Shown here: positions 1 to 9,094 of the stretch, one piece after another
Layout of the letters: every line of letters begins with the position of its first letter
Position numbering within the stretch: position 1 is the stretch's first letter
Assembly (NCBI RefSeq): GCF_900155595.1
Contig: NZ_FTPB01000004.1
Span: 682,001 to 746,000 of the forward strand
Reading direction: 5' to 3'
Source of the DNA: Actinomyces mediterranea
Lineage (GTDB): Bacteria; Actinomycetota; Actinomycetes; Actinomycetales; Actinomycetaceae
Length of the DNA stretch: 64,000 nucleotides
Made by a program: the position numbers and the translations under genes
The notes under the pieces: model-generated
Seen by the model: only the letters and a program-made list of their open reading frames with translations
Database searches by the model: none
What the model was told of the DNA's origin: nothing

Positions 1-230
1 GTGTGGCGGCGCAGCGCACGTGGAGCGGACCATGTCTTCCCCGCGTCGTCGCTGCTCACGAGGGCGATGTCGAAGTCTGCGGGGAGGTCGCGCCAGTCGG
101 AGCGCACGTCGTAGGCGACGAGGATGCGCCCCGGGGCTGTCACGGTAAGTGCGGGGATCCGGTACAGGGGCGTCTCGAATGCGGATCCGGGGAAGGGATG
201 ACCGGCGCGGGCGATGGTGGTGATGTGCAT
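1..230 (-). CDS. Sialidase (exo-alpha-sialidase), N-terminal part only
   Basis: The minus strand from an ATG at 230 runs off the left edge and gives about 76 residues. Near residues 15-20 it reads LYRIPAL, the FRIP/YRIP motif whose Arg binds the sialic acid carboxylate. Near residues 60-67 it reads SSDDAGKTW, the Asp-box SxDxGxTW of bacterial sialidases. The spacing between them matches the first blade of the sialidase beta-propeller. No signal peptide or lectin domain precedes the catalytic fold, so in this reading the enzyme would be cytoplasmic or use another export route. The upstream frame closes with a stop near 300. No strong ribosome site precedes the ATG, so the exact start is uncertain. 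The role would be release of terminal sialic acid from host glycans, as expected for a mucosal actinobacterium. Confidence 0.8.
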   Translation of the reverse strand, partial: MHITTIARAGHPFPGSAFETPLYRIPALTVTAPGRILVAYDVRSDWRDLPADFDIALVSSDDAGKTWSAPRALRRH

Positions 231-484
231 GAGTCCGATTGTGGGCCCCAGGCGTGCGCCTGCACAATTCCGCCACCGGGAAAACTCCCATTGTCGACAT
301 CACTGGCAGCAACGGCTAATGAGGGAATCGGCAAGCCGAGGCCCTCAAATACAATTTCGCAGGCTATTGGTCCAGGCGGATCACCGACGAGCACCGACTC
401 GCCTATAGGGTGACAGATTCGGGAATCCTCATCGCCGCCTGCTGCTACCACCACGGAACGCAGTCGCTGCCGCGCCCCGGGCGT

Positions 485-1765
485 TCAACGGCCGGGCGGG
501 CACGTAACAACAGGGGCGGGCGGCGAATCGGCTGTGGGCGCCGTCGCGGATGAATCACCGTCTGCACCCTCATCGTTCGATGATTGCGCATCCGACGACT
601 GGGACAGAGCAGCCGGGTCGGGGACAATGCCCTCGACGCCATTTCCATCCTTGTAAGCGATGCCGATGGGAAGCGGTTGATCGGCCGCGAGCGCCGACCA
701 CAGGGCGTCGGCCTTGTCATCGAGAGCGACGACGCGAGCGGGTGCCCATTCCGGATACTCGAAGGGAAGAGTGACGAACTGAATGGACGCTCGGTCGATA
801 CCGGCTACCGATGCGAGCAGACCGACATCGGTATTGAGATCGGCGAGCCCCGGTGATGGATAGACGGACGCGAGCGTTGCTTTCATGAAGGAAACGACCG
901 ATGCAACGTCGGTAATCGGGTTCTTCGAGAGGATCTCTGCGAGCATCGCTCCGATGAGTTCCTGTTGGCGTCCGATTCTGGAGATGTCGGAACCGTCGCC
1001 GAGACTTTTGCGCGCGCGGGCGTAACCGAGAGCCTGGGTTCCATTGAGCTGTTGACATCCGGCCGACAGGCTGAGAGCGGCCTCTGGATCAGAGATATCC
1101 GAGGGAATGTCGAGCCAGACGCCGCCGAGGGCGTCAGTCATTGCGATGAAGCCCGTGAAGTCGACGACTGCGAATGCGTCGATAGTGAGACCGGACAGCT
1201 TCTCTACCGTCGACACAGTGCATGCTGCGCCCGAGGCGATGTCGTATCCCCAGTTCGCTCCGACCGTCATGGAGGAGTTGAACATTCCACTTTCTACCGG
1301 CTCCGACACCGAGCCGTCGGCTCGCGTACAGGCGGGGATGTCGACGAGGAGATCACGCGGAATGGAAATGATCTGGATGCGGTTCCTATCTGCGGATACG
1401 TGGATGAACATGGTGGAGTCCGCTCGGATGCCCTCCACCCCATCTTCAGTCCCATAAGCGGTGCCCTGCCCCTGTCTCGAGTCCGTTCCAATGACAAGAA
1501 TGTTGAGAGCCCGCCCCTCGAAGGAATCGACCGGCGCGCGCTGCTCGTTGTCGGCCCCTGTAGCTCCGAGTCCCGTCGTATCGATCGTATTCGACGCGAG
1601 TTGGGCGGAAAGATCGCGGTACACGTAGAGGGCAGTCGTGGACACGAAGACGGTCAGTGCAACTACAACGAGGACGAGGCCGCGAAGCAGGGTCACACGG
1701 TGGGGATCCGTCTGCGCATGGAGGATGGGCGCAGATGAGGGGTGTGATTCCTCTGCGTCGACCAT
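485..1765 (-). CDS. LytR-CpsA-Psr (LCP) family glycopolymer ligase
   Basis: The protein has 426 residues. It has a short cytoplasmic N terminus, one membrane helix at about residues 27-48, and an extracytoplasmic LCP domain. Family motifs are visible: LNILVIGTDSRQG, RADSTMFIHVS and ISIPRDLLVDIP, whose Arg/Asp residues hold the pyrophosphate lipid, then YARARKSLGDGSDISRIGRQQ near residue 250. LCP proteins attach teichoic acid-like or capsular polymers to peptidoglycan from undecaprenyl-pyrophosphate carriers. The C-terminal 40 residues are Ser/Asp/Ala-rich and probably disordered. GGAGGT sits six bases before the ATG, so the start is well supported. A perfect tandem 11-bp repeat lies just upstream. 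The gene stands alone, divergent from the aldo/keto reductase. Confidence 0.92.
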   Translation of the reverse strand: MVDAEESHPSSAPILHAQTDPHRVTLLRGLVLVVVALTVFVSTTALYVYRDLSAQLASNTIDTTGLGATGADNEQRAPVDSFEGRALNILVIGTDSRQGQGTAYGTEDGVEGIRADSTMFIHVSADRNRIQIISIPRDLLVDIPACTRADGSVSEPVESGMFNSSMTVGANWGYDIASGAACTVSTVEKLSGLTIDAFAVVDFTGFIAMTDALGGVWLDIPSDISDPEAALSLSAGCQQLNGTQALGYARARKSLGDGSDISRIGRQQELIGAMLAEILSKNPITDVASVVSFMKATLASVYPSPGLADLNTDVGLLASVAGIDRASIQFVTLPFEYPEWAPARVVALDDKADALWSALAADQPLPIGIAYKDGNGVEGIVPDPAALSQSSDAQSSNDEGADGDSSATAPTADSPPAPVVTCPPGR

Positions 1766-1777
1766 CGCACCTCCTCA

Positions 1778-1799
1778 ATTTGATAACGATTTGATAACG
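1778..1799 (-). promoter_or_regulatory. Perfect tandem 11-bp repeat before the LCP gene
   Basis: Two adjacent exact copies of CGTTATCAAAT (minus-strand sense) end just before the ribosome site of the LCP gene. Each holds a TATCAAAT segment that could act as a -10 element or a regulator half-site. A direct repeat with an 11-bp period puts both copies on the same helix face. Confidence 0.45.
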
Positions 1800-1968
1800 C
1801 CACTGTATCGACCTCTCATCACCGCCACAACCAGAGCCTCGTCACACGGACCCCGCCTACCGGTACCGCTATTGCGCCTGAGCCCAGCGTCCGGGCGCCG
1901 CACGTGAGAAAATGAGTGCGCATCGCCCTCGTCGATGTCTCAGCAGTACCCCCGAGGAGATGACGACC

Positions 1969-2820
1969 ATGCCAGCACCACTGCCGCCGATCCCGACCCT
2001 CGCCCTGTCGACAGGGGCGCCGATCCCTCGGCTCGGATTCGGGACCTTCAAAATCTCCCATGGCGCCTACGAGGCTGTAAGCAGCGCGCTCGCCCTCGGG
2101 TACCGCCATATCGACACTGCTCAGATGTACGGGAACGAGGCCGAGGTCGGACGTGCGATCGCCGACTCGGGCATCTCCCGCGAACAGATCTTCCTCACCT
2201 CGAAACTCAACAACAGCAATCACGAGCCACGCCCAGCCCGGACCTCCTTCGATCAGACGCTTGAGGACCTGCGCACCGATTACGTCGACCTCTTCCTCAT
2301 CCACTGGCCCCTGCCCACCCTCTACGGCGGGGATGTCGCCCTGCCATGGCCCGTCCTCGAAGAGTTCTTCAATCAGGGGCGTGCGCGGGCGATCGGCTTG
2401 TCGAATTATCAGATCCCGCACATCCAGGCGGTGCTGGACCGAGCACAGATCGCGCCTCACGTCCTTCAGACCGAGGCCCACCCCTACCTGCCGAATAATG
2501 AGATCCGCGAGTTCGCACGAGCACACTCCATGGTGGTCGAGGCTTGGTCGCCGCTGGCCCGCGGCCGCGCCACATCCGACCCGACTCTCGCCGCGATCGG
2601 CGATCCCATGGGGGTATCCGCTGCGCAGGTGGCGCTGCGGTGGGCGTTGCAGCGCGGGGATGTCATCTTCCCCAAGTCCGTCACACCGTCGCGCCAATCA
2701 GAGAATCTCGACATCTTCGGCTTTGCTCTGTCGCAGGCGGAAATGTCAAGGATCGATGCACTGAATGAGGGGGAAGCGGGGCGCACCGGCTCACACCCGG
2801 ACACCATGAGTCGAATCTGA
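1969..2820 (+). CDS. Aldo/keto reductase (2,5-diketo-D-gluconate reductase-like)
   Basis: A cytosolic NADPH-dependent carbonyl reductase of about 283 residues. The catalytic tetrad of the AKR superfamily is visible: Asp and Tyr in YRHIDTAQMYGNE, Lys in LTSKLNN and His in LFLIHWP. The C-terminal cofactor loop VIFPKSVTPSR follows. Length and motifs fit the AKR5 group. Two in-frame ATGs lie nine bases apart (1960 and 1969). GAGGAG abuts the first and is correctly spaced (9 bases) for the second, so 1969 was chosen. The natural substrate cannot be told from sequence. Confidence 0.9.
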   Translation: MPAPLPPIPTLALSTGAPIPRLGFGTFKISHGAYEAVSSALALGYRHIDTAQMYGNEAEVGRAIADSGISREQIFLTSKLNNSNHEPRPARTSFDQTLEDLRTDYVDLFLIHWPLPTLYGGDVALPWPVLEEFFNQGRARAIGLSNYQIPHIQAVLDRAQIAPHVLQTEAHPYLPNNEIREFARAHSMVVEAWSPLARGRATSDPTLAAIGDPMGVSAAQVALRWALQRGDVIFPKSVTPSRQSENLDIFGFALSQAEMSRIDALNEGEAGRTGSHPDTMSRI

Positions 2821-2984
2821 GCGATCGGGTAACCGAATCGCGGACACAATAATGTGACGCGCGCCTCACCTCGGAGCGCAAAGGCGCCGATGTCCTGCAT
2901 TTTGGGCCGCCTCCCCACCTCCGGGACCATCCATCAGGGGAAACACTGATACCGCAGCACATGCTTACGCGATAACCTCAGCGC

Positions 2985-3395
2985 ATGTCACAAGCAGAAA
3001 ACCTTGACCATGTGCTTGCCACTCTCGCCCCCAAACCCCAGGGCGAGTACGTGTTCGCCCTCGTTGACGAGGTCCCCGCAGGCATCCACCCCTTCGCCAT
3101 CATCCGTGACGAAGACAAGTACACAGTCGTCTTGGAGAAGACGGAGGCCGAAGCACTCGGGCTCCCCGTCGACAAGACCTACGCGCACCTCTTCCTCGGC
3201 CTCGATGCTGACCTCGACTCCATCGGTGTGACCGCGACGATCGCGCAGGTGCTGTCGGCGCGCTCCATCGTCGCCAATGCGATCGCCTGCGCCCGTCACG
3301 ATCACTTCTTCGTCCAGGCGGACCGCGCCGCTGAGGCCGCAGCGCTCCTCGCCGATCTTGGCAAACATGCTCGCGGATGGCTTCCTAAGAACTGA
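2985..3395 (+). CDS. ACT-domain protein (ACT_3/DUF2241 type)
   Basis: The protein has 136 residues and looks cytosolic. The first half, with GEYVFALVDEVPAG and PFAIIRDEDKYTVVLEK, matches the ACT_3 (former DUF2241) fold. The second half, ending in DHFFVQADRAAEAAALL, resembles the paired C-terminal ACT segment of this family. ACT domains bind small ligands such as amino acids. No enzyme domain is attached and no ligand is evident. There is no ribosome site, but TAACCT lies six bases before the ATG, suggesting a leaderless transcript. Confidence 0.8.
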   Translation: MSQAENLDHVLATLAPKPQGEYVFALVDEVPAGIHPFAIIRDEDKYTVVLEKTEAEALGLPVDKTYAHLFLGLDADLDSIGVTATIAQVLSARSIVANAIACARHDHFFVQADRAAEAAALLADLGKHARGWLPKN

Positions 3396-3446
3396 TTCGC
3401 CTCTCGCATACCCGCCGGGAGACCTCCCCCGAGGGGGCCCGGCGGG

Positions 3447-3452
3447 TACAGT
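3447..3452 (+). promoter_or_regulatory. -10 box of a leaderless promoter (DUF4921 gene)
   Basis: TACAGT ends seven bases before the ATG at 3460 and no Shine-Dalgarno motif is present. This spacing puts the transcription start at the A of the start codon. Confidence 0.5.
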
Positions 3453-3459
3453 GGTATGC

Positions 3460-4779
3460 ATGGCAAAGCAGCTCTCGCGGACTGACCGCGCCATTGTGCG
3501 CCTCGCGGATGGCACAGTGAAACAGCAGAATCTTTTGACCGGCACCGAGGTGTGGACGGTCCCCGGCAGGGGCAATCGCCCGCTCTCCGCCCCTCAGCTC
3601 AACCCCCGCCCGATCGACCACTCCCAAGACGGCTGCCACTGCGCATTCTGCGCGAAGCGCTACCTCGAGACTCCCCCGGAGAAGTCCCGCCTCATCATCG
3701 ACGAGGACGGTCAGTGGCAGGAGATGTCTGGCCTGCCCGCTGACAAGCTCAACGACACCACCGCCGAGTTCCGCCGCATCCCGAATCTCTTCGAGATCGT
3801 CTCCTACAACTACTGGCACCTCAATCACGGCCACATGCCCTCGGAGTCGGAGCACCGCCGTATGGCGGAGTACCTCGCCTCCTCGCAGGGCTACGACCAT
3901 GTGATGAGGGTGGTCCGCGCGCGCATGCTCGCCTCGGGCATTTCCGAGGGCGAATTCGAGGCGATGACGGATTCGGCGAAGCTCCAACAAGCGAATGGTT
4001 TCTTCTCCGGCGGACACGACCTCATCGTCGGGCGCAGGCATTACGTCGACGGGGCGAAGGATACGACGCAGCTCGCGGGGTCAGGCACCCTCACCCCCGA
4101 GGAACACTACCAGTACATGGCGTTCACTGCTCGGGCCATGCACGACCTTTATGACCTCGACCCGAACGTCCGCTATGTCGCCGCCTTCCAGAATTGGCTC
4201 AAACCTGCTGGCGCATCCTTCGACCATCTGCACAAGCAGCTCGTCGCCATTGACGACTATTCGGTCCAAACTGAGGCGGAACTCAACCGCCTGCGTTCCC
4301 AGCCCGACATTTACAACGAGATCCTCAAAGTCGGGGCGACCCGCAAGCTCCTCATTGCACAGAATGAGCACGCCGTCGCCATCGCCGGGTTCGGGCACCG
4401 CTTCCCGGGTGTTGCGATCTGGCCGCTCCGCGCTCCGCGCAACCCGTGGGAAGCGTCGGCCGAACAGATGCGCTCCGTGTCGGATCTGCTCCACGCGGTT
4501 CATGCGGCTACGGGAGTCGATGTGCCCTGCAATGAAGAGTGGTACCACCGTCCCCCGACGGTGAAGACGCCGATGAGGTGGAGGATCCTCCTCAAGTGGC
4601 GGATCTCCACCCTGGCGGGCTTCGAGGGCGGAACCCGCATCTACCTCAATACGATCGACCCGTGGCAGGTCGTTGATCGTATGTTGCCGCGCCTGCGCGA
4701 TATGCGCGAAGCGGGCACGATTTCACCGATGGACCTGGGCGGCGAATGCCGCGTCACCCCGGAGATGCTCGCGGATTGA
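3460..4779 (+). CDS. DUF4921 family protein (galactose-1-phosphate uridylyltransferase-like fold)
   Basis: The protein has 439 residues. The N terminus has a CxxC pair (HCAFCAKRY) like the zinc site of GalT/HIT-family nucleotidyl transferases. Around residues 250-260 it reads SFDHLHKQLVAID, close to the HxHxQ active-site motif of GalT. It belongs to the actinobacterial DUF4921 family, whose substrate is not established to my knowledge. A nucleotidyl transfer or hydrolysis role is inference. The open frame extends upstream to 3277, but that part overlaps the ACT gene in another frame and is not protein-like. The ATG at 3460 has a leaderless -10 box. A GC-rich inverted repeat (CCCGCCGG/CCGGCGGG) lies between the two genes. 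Confidence 0.8.
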   Translation: MAKQLSRTDRAIVRLADGTVKQQNLLTGTEVWTVPGRGNRPLSAPQLNPRPIDHSQDGCHCAFCAKRYLETPPEKSRLIIDEDGQWQEMSGLPADKLNDTTAEFRRIPNLFEIVSYNYWHLNHGHMPSESEHRRMAEYLASSQGYDHVMRVVRARMLASGISEGEFEAMTDSAKLQQANGFFSGGHDLIVGRRHYVDGAKDTTQLAGSGTLTPEEHYQYMAFTARAMHDLYDLDPNVRYVAAFQNWLKPAGASFDHLHKQLVAIDDYSVQTEAELNRLRSQPDIYNEILKVGATRKLLIAQNEHAVAIAGFGHRFPGVAIWPLRAPRNPWEASAEQMRSVSDLLHAVHAATGVDVPCNEEWYHRPPTVKTPMRWRILLKWRISTLAGFEGGTRIYLNTIDPWQVVDRMLPRLRDMREAGTISPMDLGGECRVTPEMLAD

Positions 4780-4831
4780 CGCGGGCCAGGTCGAGTCCTA
4801 TCGCGTCGTCATCGTCGACAAGGGAGCACCA

Positions 4832-5974
4832 TTAACCGTGGCCCCGGACGGCGGAACTCCACTGCGCGAGTAGATCTGCGGGAGACGATGAGAGCTCCTC
4901 GGCGACACTCACAGCATCCCCATGCGGAGTCATGAACCATCCAGCGGGGGTGCCATCAGCGGCTGAGCCATCGAGCGGATAGGCGGTGCCCTGTGAGGCG
5001 ATTGTTCGCTGGCCATGCCATGTGAGGAGCCAGGCGAGGAACGACTGCACGCCGTCCTCGCCATCGCCGCTCGACGCGGGTGCGGCGTACAGGTAGCGCA
5101 TCGTGCACGTCCCTCCTACGGCCTCCGCATAGGACTCAGCGCCCGGCGTCGTCGTCACCCGGGCGATCGTGCTCATGGGGGCGACGAGGAAGGGCATGTC
5201 CCCCGCCTGCGCGCCGGACTCGGCATCCCTTCCCACTGCTGAAAGGGTCCATGCGGAATCGGCTCCCTCCTCGGAGGATACGAGTGCGCCCCCTGATGCG
5301 AGCGACCGCGACCATTGCGAGATATCCGCACCGATTGCGGATGCAGCGCCGAGGAGGAGGGTGCGTCCGGTCATCGAAGACTCGGGGTCGGGCACTGCGA
5401 GGAGGCCCGCGATAGAGGGAATGGCCTGGAATCCAGTGCCCACGCTCGCGCGAGTAGCGCTCGCCCAACTCCGATCGACGAGGACGCACACGTCATCACG
5501 CCCATAGGCGACGGCCTGCGGAACGGAAGCGAGACCCGTCCCCTCCGCAGAGGCGATGCCCTCGACGGCGGCGCCGAGGGCGCCCTGCCCCGATGCCTCG
5601 ACGAGGCCGGAGGCGTCGAAACCGAAGAGGACATCCGCATGGATGCTGGCGAGCTCATCGGTTGATGACACCGTTTCAATAGCGAGGGTGAAGCCCGTGT
5701 CGGAATGGAAAGCATCGGCGAGCTCTGCGGGCACAGTCGTATCCGCAGGCGTGGCGACCGTGAGCGTTCCGGAGCCGGTGCGAGGCTCGGGACCACCGAG
5801 TGTGCCGGATTGGGGAATGTCTGCGGCGCTCGACGACGGGTGCTGGGGGACGATGGGCTCGGCGAAGGGATCGGAGCCGTCGTACTTGGGCGAGACGGAG
5901 GGGGAACAGGCGGCGAAGAGAGCCGATGCCGCAATGAGGGCGACACCTGCGGCGATTCGTCGAGACACGGGCAT
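4832..5974 (-). CDS. Extracellular solute-binding lipoprotein, thiamine/iron type
   Basis: The protein has 380 residues. It has a lipoprotein signal peptide with the lipobox FAAC at about residues 19-22, followed by an acidic/Ser/Pro linker. The mature part reads like periplasmic-binding protein type 2. SDTGFTLAIET and DVLFGFDASGL fit the N lobe. VAYGRDDVCVLVDRSW and LAVPDPESSMTGRTLLLG are typical of ThiB/AfuA-type binders. No permease or ATPase gene adjoins it, so ligand assignment to thiamine is tentative. AAGGAG is well placed before the ATG. No TPP riboswitch was seen upstream. Confidence 0.6.
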   Translation of the reverse strand: MPVSRRIAAGVALIAASALFAACSPSVSPKYDGSDPFAEPIVPQHPSSSAADIPQSGTLGGPEPRTGSGTLTVATPADTTVPAELADAFHSDTGFTLAIETVSSTDELASIHADVLFGFDASGLVEASGQGALGAAVEGIASAEGTGLASVPQAVAYGRDDVCVLVDRSWASATRASVGTGFQAIPSIAGLLAVPDPESSMTGRTLLLGAASAIGADISQWSRSLASGGALVSSEEGADSAWTLSAVGRDAESGAQAGDMPFLVAPMSTIARVTTTPGAESYAEAVGGTCTMRYLYAAPASSGDGEDGVQSFLAWLLTWHGQRTIASQGTAYPLDGSAADGTPAGWFMTPHGDAVSVAEELSSSPADLLAQWSSAVRGHG

Positions 5975-6166
5975 TCAGGCACTCCTTGTGACGGCTGGAC
6001 CCTCACAGTCTAAGCCGCAGGCGCGCCCATCCCCGTCGAGCGCGCAGCGCGCCACCGCCTTGGCCGCACGTATTCACTTCGAGTCAGCGTACACGACTGC
6101 GAAGGCGCTCACCGCGTCGTATGCTCCATGTGAAACGAAACGATTGCATCCCGAAGAGGAGACACA

Positions 6167-6427
6167 ATGGACGGCATCGGCTGGAAACTCGCCAGTGCAG
6201 GAGCAATGGCGGCAGCAGCATTCGGCGCGGGGAAGGTCGCCGAGGTCGGATGGAAGCTCGTCACCGGTCGCGATGTCCCCCATGAAGATGATGACGAGGT
6301 CGCCCTCGTGTCGCTCGTCATCTTCGCAGCAGCCTCCGCCGCGATCATCGCCGTGGCACAGCGCTACGCCGTTCAGAGCGCGAAGAAGGTCTATGCCACT
6401 CACGCGCTTCCCCAGATCAGCGCCTGA
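6167..6427 (+). CDS. DUF4235 small membrane protein
   Basis: The protein has 86 residues with two predicted membrane-associated segments, near residues 7-25 and 46-66. The pattern GWKLASAGAMAAAAFGAGKVAEVGWKLVTG followed by a short acidic loop (HEDDDE) and a second hydrophobic helix is the DUF4235 layout common in actinobacteria. Function is unknown. GAGGAG precedes the ATG. Confidence 0.82.
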   Translation: MDGIGWKLASAGAMAAAAFGAGKVAEVGWKLVTGRDVPHEDDDEVALVSLVIFAAASAAIIAVAQRYAVQSAKKVYATHALPQISA

Positions 6428-6457
6428 ATCGTGTCGGCCGCACCGGCCCGGCGGCGA

Positions 6458-6817
6458 CTAGATGATCGGGAAGTAACGACCGAGGTCGGCGCGCTCTCCC
6501 GATGCCTGGATCCTCCCATCGGCTACGGCCTCGTCCCACGACAGCCGCCCCGTTGCGAGGCTGAGCCACACCTGCATCGACATCTCGACCACCGCAGGAG
6601 GCGTTCCCCTACGATGGGTCGTCCCCTTCAATATTTGGATTGCACCCGCCGGAGGGACCCTCACCTCGACTGATCTGCCCGGGTGCAGCGCGCCGATCTC
6701 CTCCAGGGTGAAGCGAACCGCCGTCAGGACCGCTGGGCGCGGCGCCGACTCTGTCTCGCGCATCCATGTGGACAGTGCGCTCATCCCCTTATCAGAGGGG
6801 ATCCTCCTCGTCCCCAT
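6458..6817 (-). CDS. Sterol-carrier-like (SCP2-type) actinobacterial protein
   Basis: The protein has 119 residues and looks cytosolic. It matches the actinobacterial sterol carrier family: TAVRFTLEEIGALHPGRSVEVRVPPAGAIQ, then RGTPPAVVEMSMQVWLSLATGRLSWDEAVADGRI. The family fold binds a hydrophobic ligand, but no biological ligand is known here. TATACT lies six bases before the ATG, so the transcript is probably leaderless. It converges with the DUF4235 gene. Confidence 0.8.
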   Translation of the reverse strand: MGTRRIPSDKGMSALSTWMRETESAPRPAVLTAVRFTLEEIGALHPGRSVEVRVPPAGAIQILKGTTHRRGTPPAVVEMSMQVWLSLATGRLSWDEAVADGRIQASGERADLGRYFPII

Positions 6818-6823
6818 GACCTC

Positions 6824-6829
6824 AGTATA
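6824..6829 (-). promoter_or_regulatory. -10 box of a leaderless promoter (sterol-carrier gene)
   Basis: TATACT is a near-consensus -10 hexamer placed six bases before the ATG at 6817. The intervening GAGGTC is too close to serve as a ribosome site. Confidence 0.55.
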
Positions 6830-6950
6830 GCGACGAGGATCACGCAGATCAGAAGGAGAATCGGGGGACTCCCCCAGTGACAGACGGCCTCGGATCCGTC
6901 ACAGTTGTCTATGAACCGTGTCACCCACGAATCGATTGTGAGGAGGGCTA

Positions 6951-7949
6951 ATGGGTGCGAGCAGCGCGCGACGCGATAAGGCCGTCGAGTCCACTCGCAT
7001 CCACGCGACCCCTGCGCCGACGACCCCTCCGCCGCTTGCACGCCCCGGCAGGTGGCTGACCACCGCCTCTATCGTGGACCTCTCCGATATGGACGGCTAC
7101 GCGTGGGATGCACAGTTGCTGCTGCGCTTATCGGGGGCGGATCGCGTCGGGGAGATCTCCGCACGGCGGACCGTTTTCATCCCCGACCTCGACGACATGA
7201 TGCCCGCGGTGACCGACGACTTTTGGCTGCCCGACACATGGGGCCGCGCCCTCGGGCATCGTCTGCGCGAGGCGGTCAAACGACGCCACACCCTGTGGAT
7301 CGGACTCGTCAACGAGGAGAACTTCCATATTCTCTCGGGCTTCATCGGCCCCGGGATCCTCCATATCGCAGGAACTCAATCCGAGCAGACAGGGCTCCTG
7401 CCCGTCGCCCTCAATCCGATCGACCTCATCACCTTGTGGAGCTCCTCGCCGACCCGCGCCGCATATCTGCGCACCGTCCTGGACGGCGTCGACACCCTAC
7501 GGGCGACTCGAAGCGCCATCCGCGCCCTCGGAACCGCGCGTGTGGATACCCGAGTCCGCTCCCGTGCAGCGCGGCTGACCGTGAATCCCACCTTCATCGC
7601 CTACGCCGTCGTCTTCATCTACTCGTCTCTGCGGGCGCTTCCCGTTGTCTTCGTACCCGGTTTCAAAGGGAATGTCGCGGTGCTGTGGAGCATCGACATC
7701 ATCACCGCGATCCCGTACACGTGGGGGATCCTCGCAATGGTCGCTGGGCGCAATCGCTTTATCCGCTTCGCGGGCCTCACCGTCACAGTGGTGACCTTCA
7801 TAGCGCCCTATGTGTACTTCTGGGTTCACGGGCGCCACAGCCCACCCGCTGTGCTGGTGTTCGTGGCGGCGATGATCGTCGGCGCCATTGCTCTGGAACT
7901 CGGCCGCTGGTGGCGCGATCGCCTCGTAAACGACTGGCTCGTCCGCTAG
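6951..7949 (+). CDS. Membrane protein of unknown function
   Basis: The protein has 332 residues. The soluble N-terminal two thirds carries no motif I recognise. The C-terminal third, from about residue 207, has four hydrophobic helices: FIAYAVVFIYSSLRALPVVFV, IITAIPYTWGILAMVAG, LTVTVVTFIAPYVYFWV and VLVFVAAMIVGAIALEL. The protein ends in a short Arg/Trp-rich tail. GAGGAGG seven bases before the ATG supports the start. Nearby genes give no functional hint. Confidence 0.7.
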   Translation: MGASSARRDKAVESTRIHATPAPTTPPPLARPGRWLTTASIVDLSDMDGYAWDAQLLLRLSGADRVGEISARRTVFIPDLDDMMPAVTDDFWLPDTWGRALGHRLREAVKRRHTLWIGLVNEENFHILSGFIGPGILHIAGTQSEQTGLLPVALNPIDLITLWSSSPTRAAYLRTVLDGVDTLRATRSAIRALGTARVDTRVRSRAARLTVNPTFIAYAVVFIYSSLRALPVVFVPGFKGNVAVLWSIDIITAIPYTWGILAMVAGRNRFIRFAGLTVTVVTFIAPYVYFWVHGRHSPPAVLVFVAAMIVGAIALELGRWWRDRLVNDWLVR

Positions 7950-8105
7950 CTCCTCGCCCTCGTCGCGGCACCGTTGGCGCGGACGCGTCATTGCATCCGG
8001 GAGGCGCATCCCACCCGCAGGGCCCCCTCGCGCCTTACATCCGAACGACGACTCTCGAATACAGGGAGGCCCCGCACAATGAACGAGAGGAGCCTCATCT
8101 CCGCG

Positions 8106-8849
8106 TTACCTGCCCCGCACTGTCCGTAGGACACCCGCGAGCAGGAACCAGGCTCCGGAGACTGAGAATATGACGAGCGCCCACAGCGGCTTGGCCGGGT
8201 ACGTCGCAATGAGGACGCCAGTCGAGGCGATCCACACCACCGAGGACACTATATTGGCCGTTCGGTAACGCTTGACCCTCATCGGGTGCGTGAAGTGCAG
8301 GGGCGCGAGGGTGAGGACGGCGAGTGCGACAGTGACGATGATATTGACGGCTGCAGGCGTCTCGAGGACGTACATGATGACGGCGACAATATTCCACGCT
8401 GCGGGGAATCCCACGAAGTAGTTATCCGAGGACTTCTCACCCTCATTCGCATAGCAGAACACGGACGAGATGATGGCGGTGACCGCCATGACGAGGGCAA
8501 TGATCTTGGAGCCGAAGGGCAGATACATATACATGAACAGCGCAGGAAGGAACGTCCACGTGATGTAGTCGATGATATTGTCGAGGACCGCTCCATCGAA
8601 CCATGGGATCACCTGCTTGACGCAGGCCTTGCGGGCCATTGAACCGTCAACCCCGTCAACGACCAGGGCGACTCCCAGCCACAGCCACATCATCGAGATG
8701 TACCCCTCGATGAGACTGATCGTTGCAAGAGTCGCGAACAAGAGCCCCGACATGGTGAAGGCGTGAACTACCCACGCCGCGATGACCCTCTTCGTGCTCG
8801 CAGCACTGGGGGCATCCGGAGTCGGTGGGGTGGTGGGCAGGGCTGGCAC
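8106..8849 (-). CDS. pcs: Phosphatidylcholine synthase (CDP-alcohol phosphotransferase)
   Basis: The protein has about 247 residues and about eight membrane helices. The CDP-alcohol phosphotransferase signature is present in the spacing special to Pcs: DGSMAR, twelve residues, then GAVLDNIID (DGx2AR-x12-Gx3Dx3D). The surrounding VIPWFDGAVLDNIIDYITW also matches Pcs. Pcs condenses CDP-diacylglycerol with choline to give phosphatidylcholine and CMP. The start was set at the GTG at 8849 because CAGGAG lies just upstream. The frame stays open for another 60 codons, which look unrelated. Choline would have to be imported, and no choline gene is in this window. Confidence 0.82.
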   Translation of the reverse strand: MPALPTTPPTPDAPSAASTKRVIAAWVVHAFTMSGLLFATLATISLIEGYISMMWLWLGVALVVDGVDGSMARKACVKQVIPWFDGAVLDNIIDYITWTFLPALFMYMYLPFGSKIIALVMAVTAIISSVFCYANEGEKSSDNYFVGFPAAWNIVAVIMYVLETPAAVNIIVTVALAVLTLAPLHFTHPMRVKRYRTANIVSSVVWIASTGVLIATYPAKPLWALVIFSVSGAWFLLAGVLRTVRGR

Positions 8850-9094
8850 AGTAAACTCCTGTAGGGATGCGGATAGTGGGACACTCGTTCGTAACGGGTC
8901 CACCCGGTTCGGCTCATTCCAGTGTGCTCGACAAGTAGCCTTCCCGGGTAATCGCCGCACCGTATCCAGGGATGTTTCAGGGCTTCCCCCCATGCGGGTC
9001 CCATAGCCACAGTCCGCTTCGAGGGGCATGGGTCACATGCGCAGTCGGCAGACCTGTGGCCGCACGCCCCGCACCTCCTAGCGCGAACACCAAT

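Noticed and set aside
5975-6160. Thiamine pyrophosphate riboswitch before the ThiB-like lipoprotein
   Set aside because: The conserved CTGAGA and ACCTGATCTGG-type segments are not present in this stretch.
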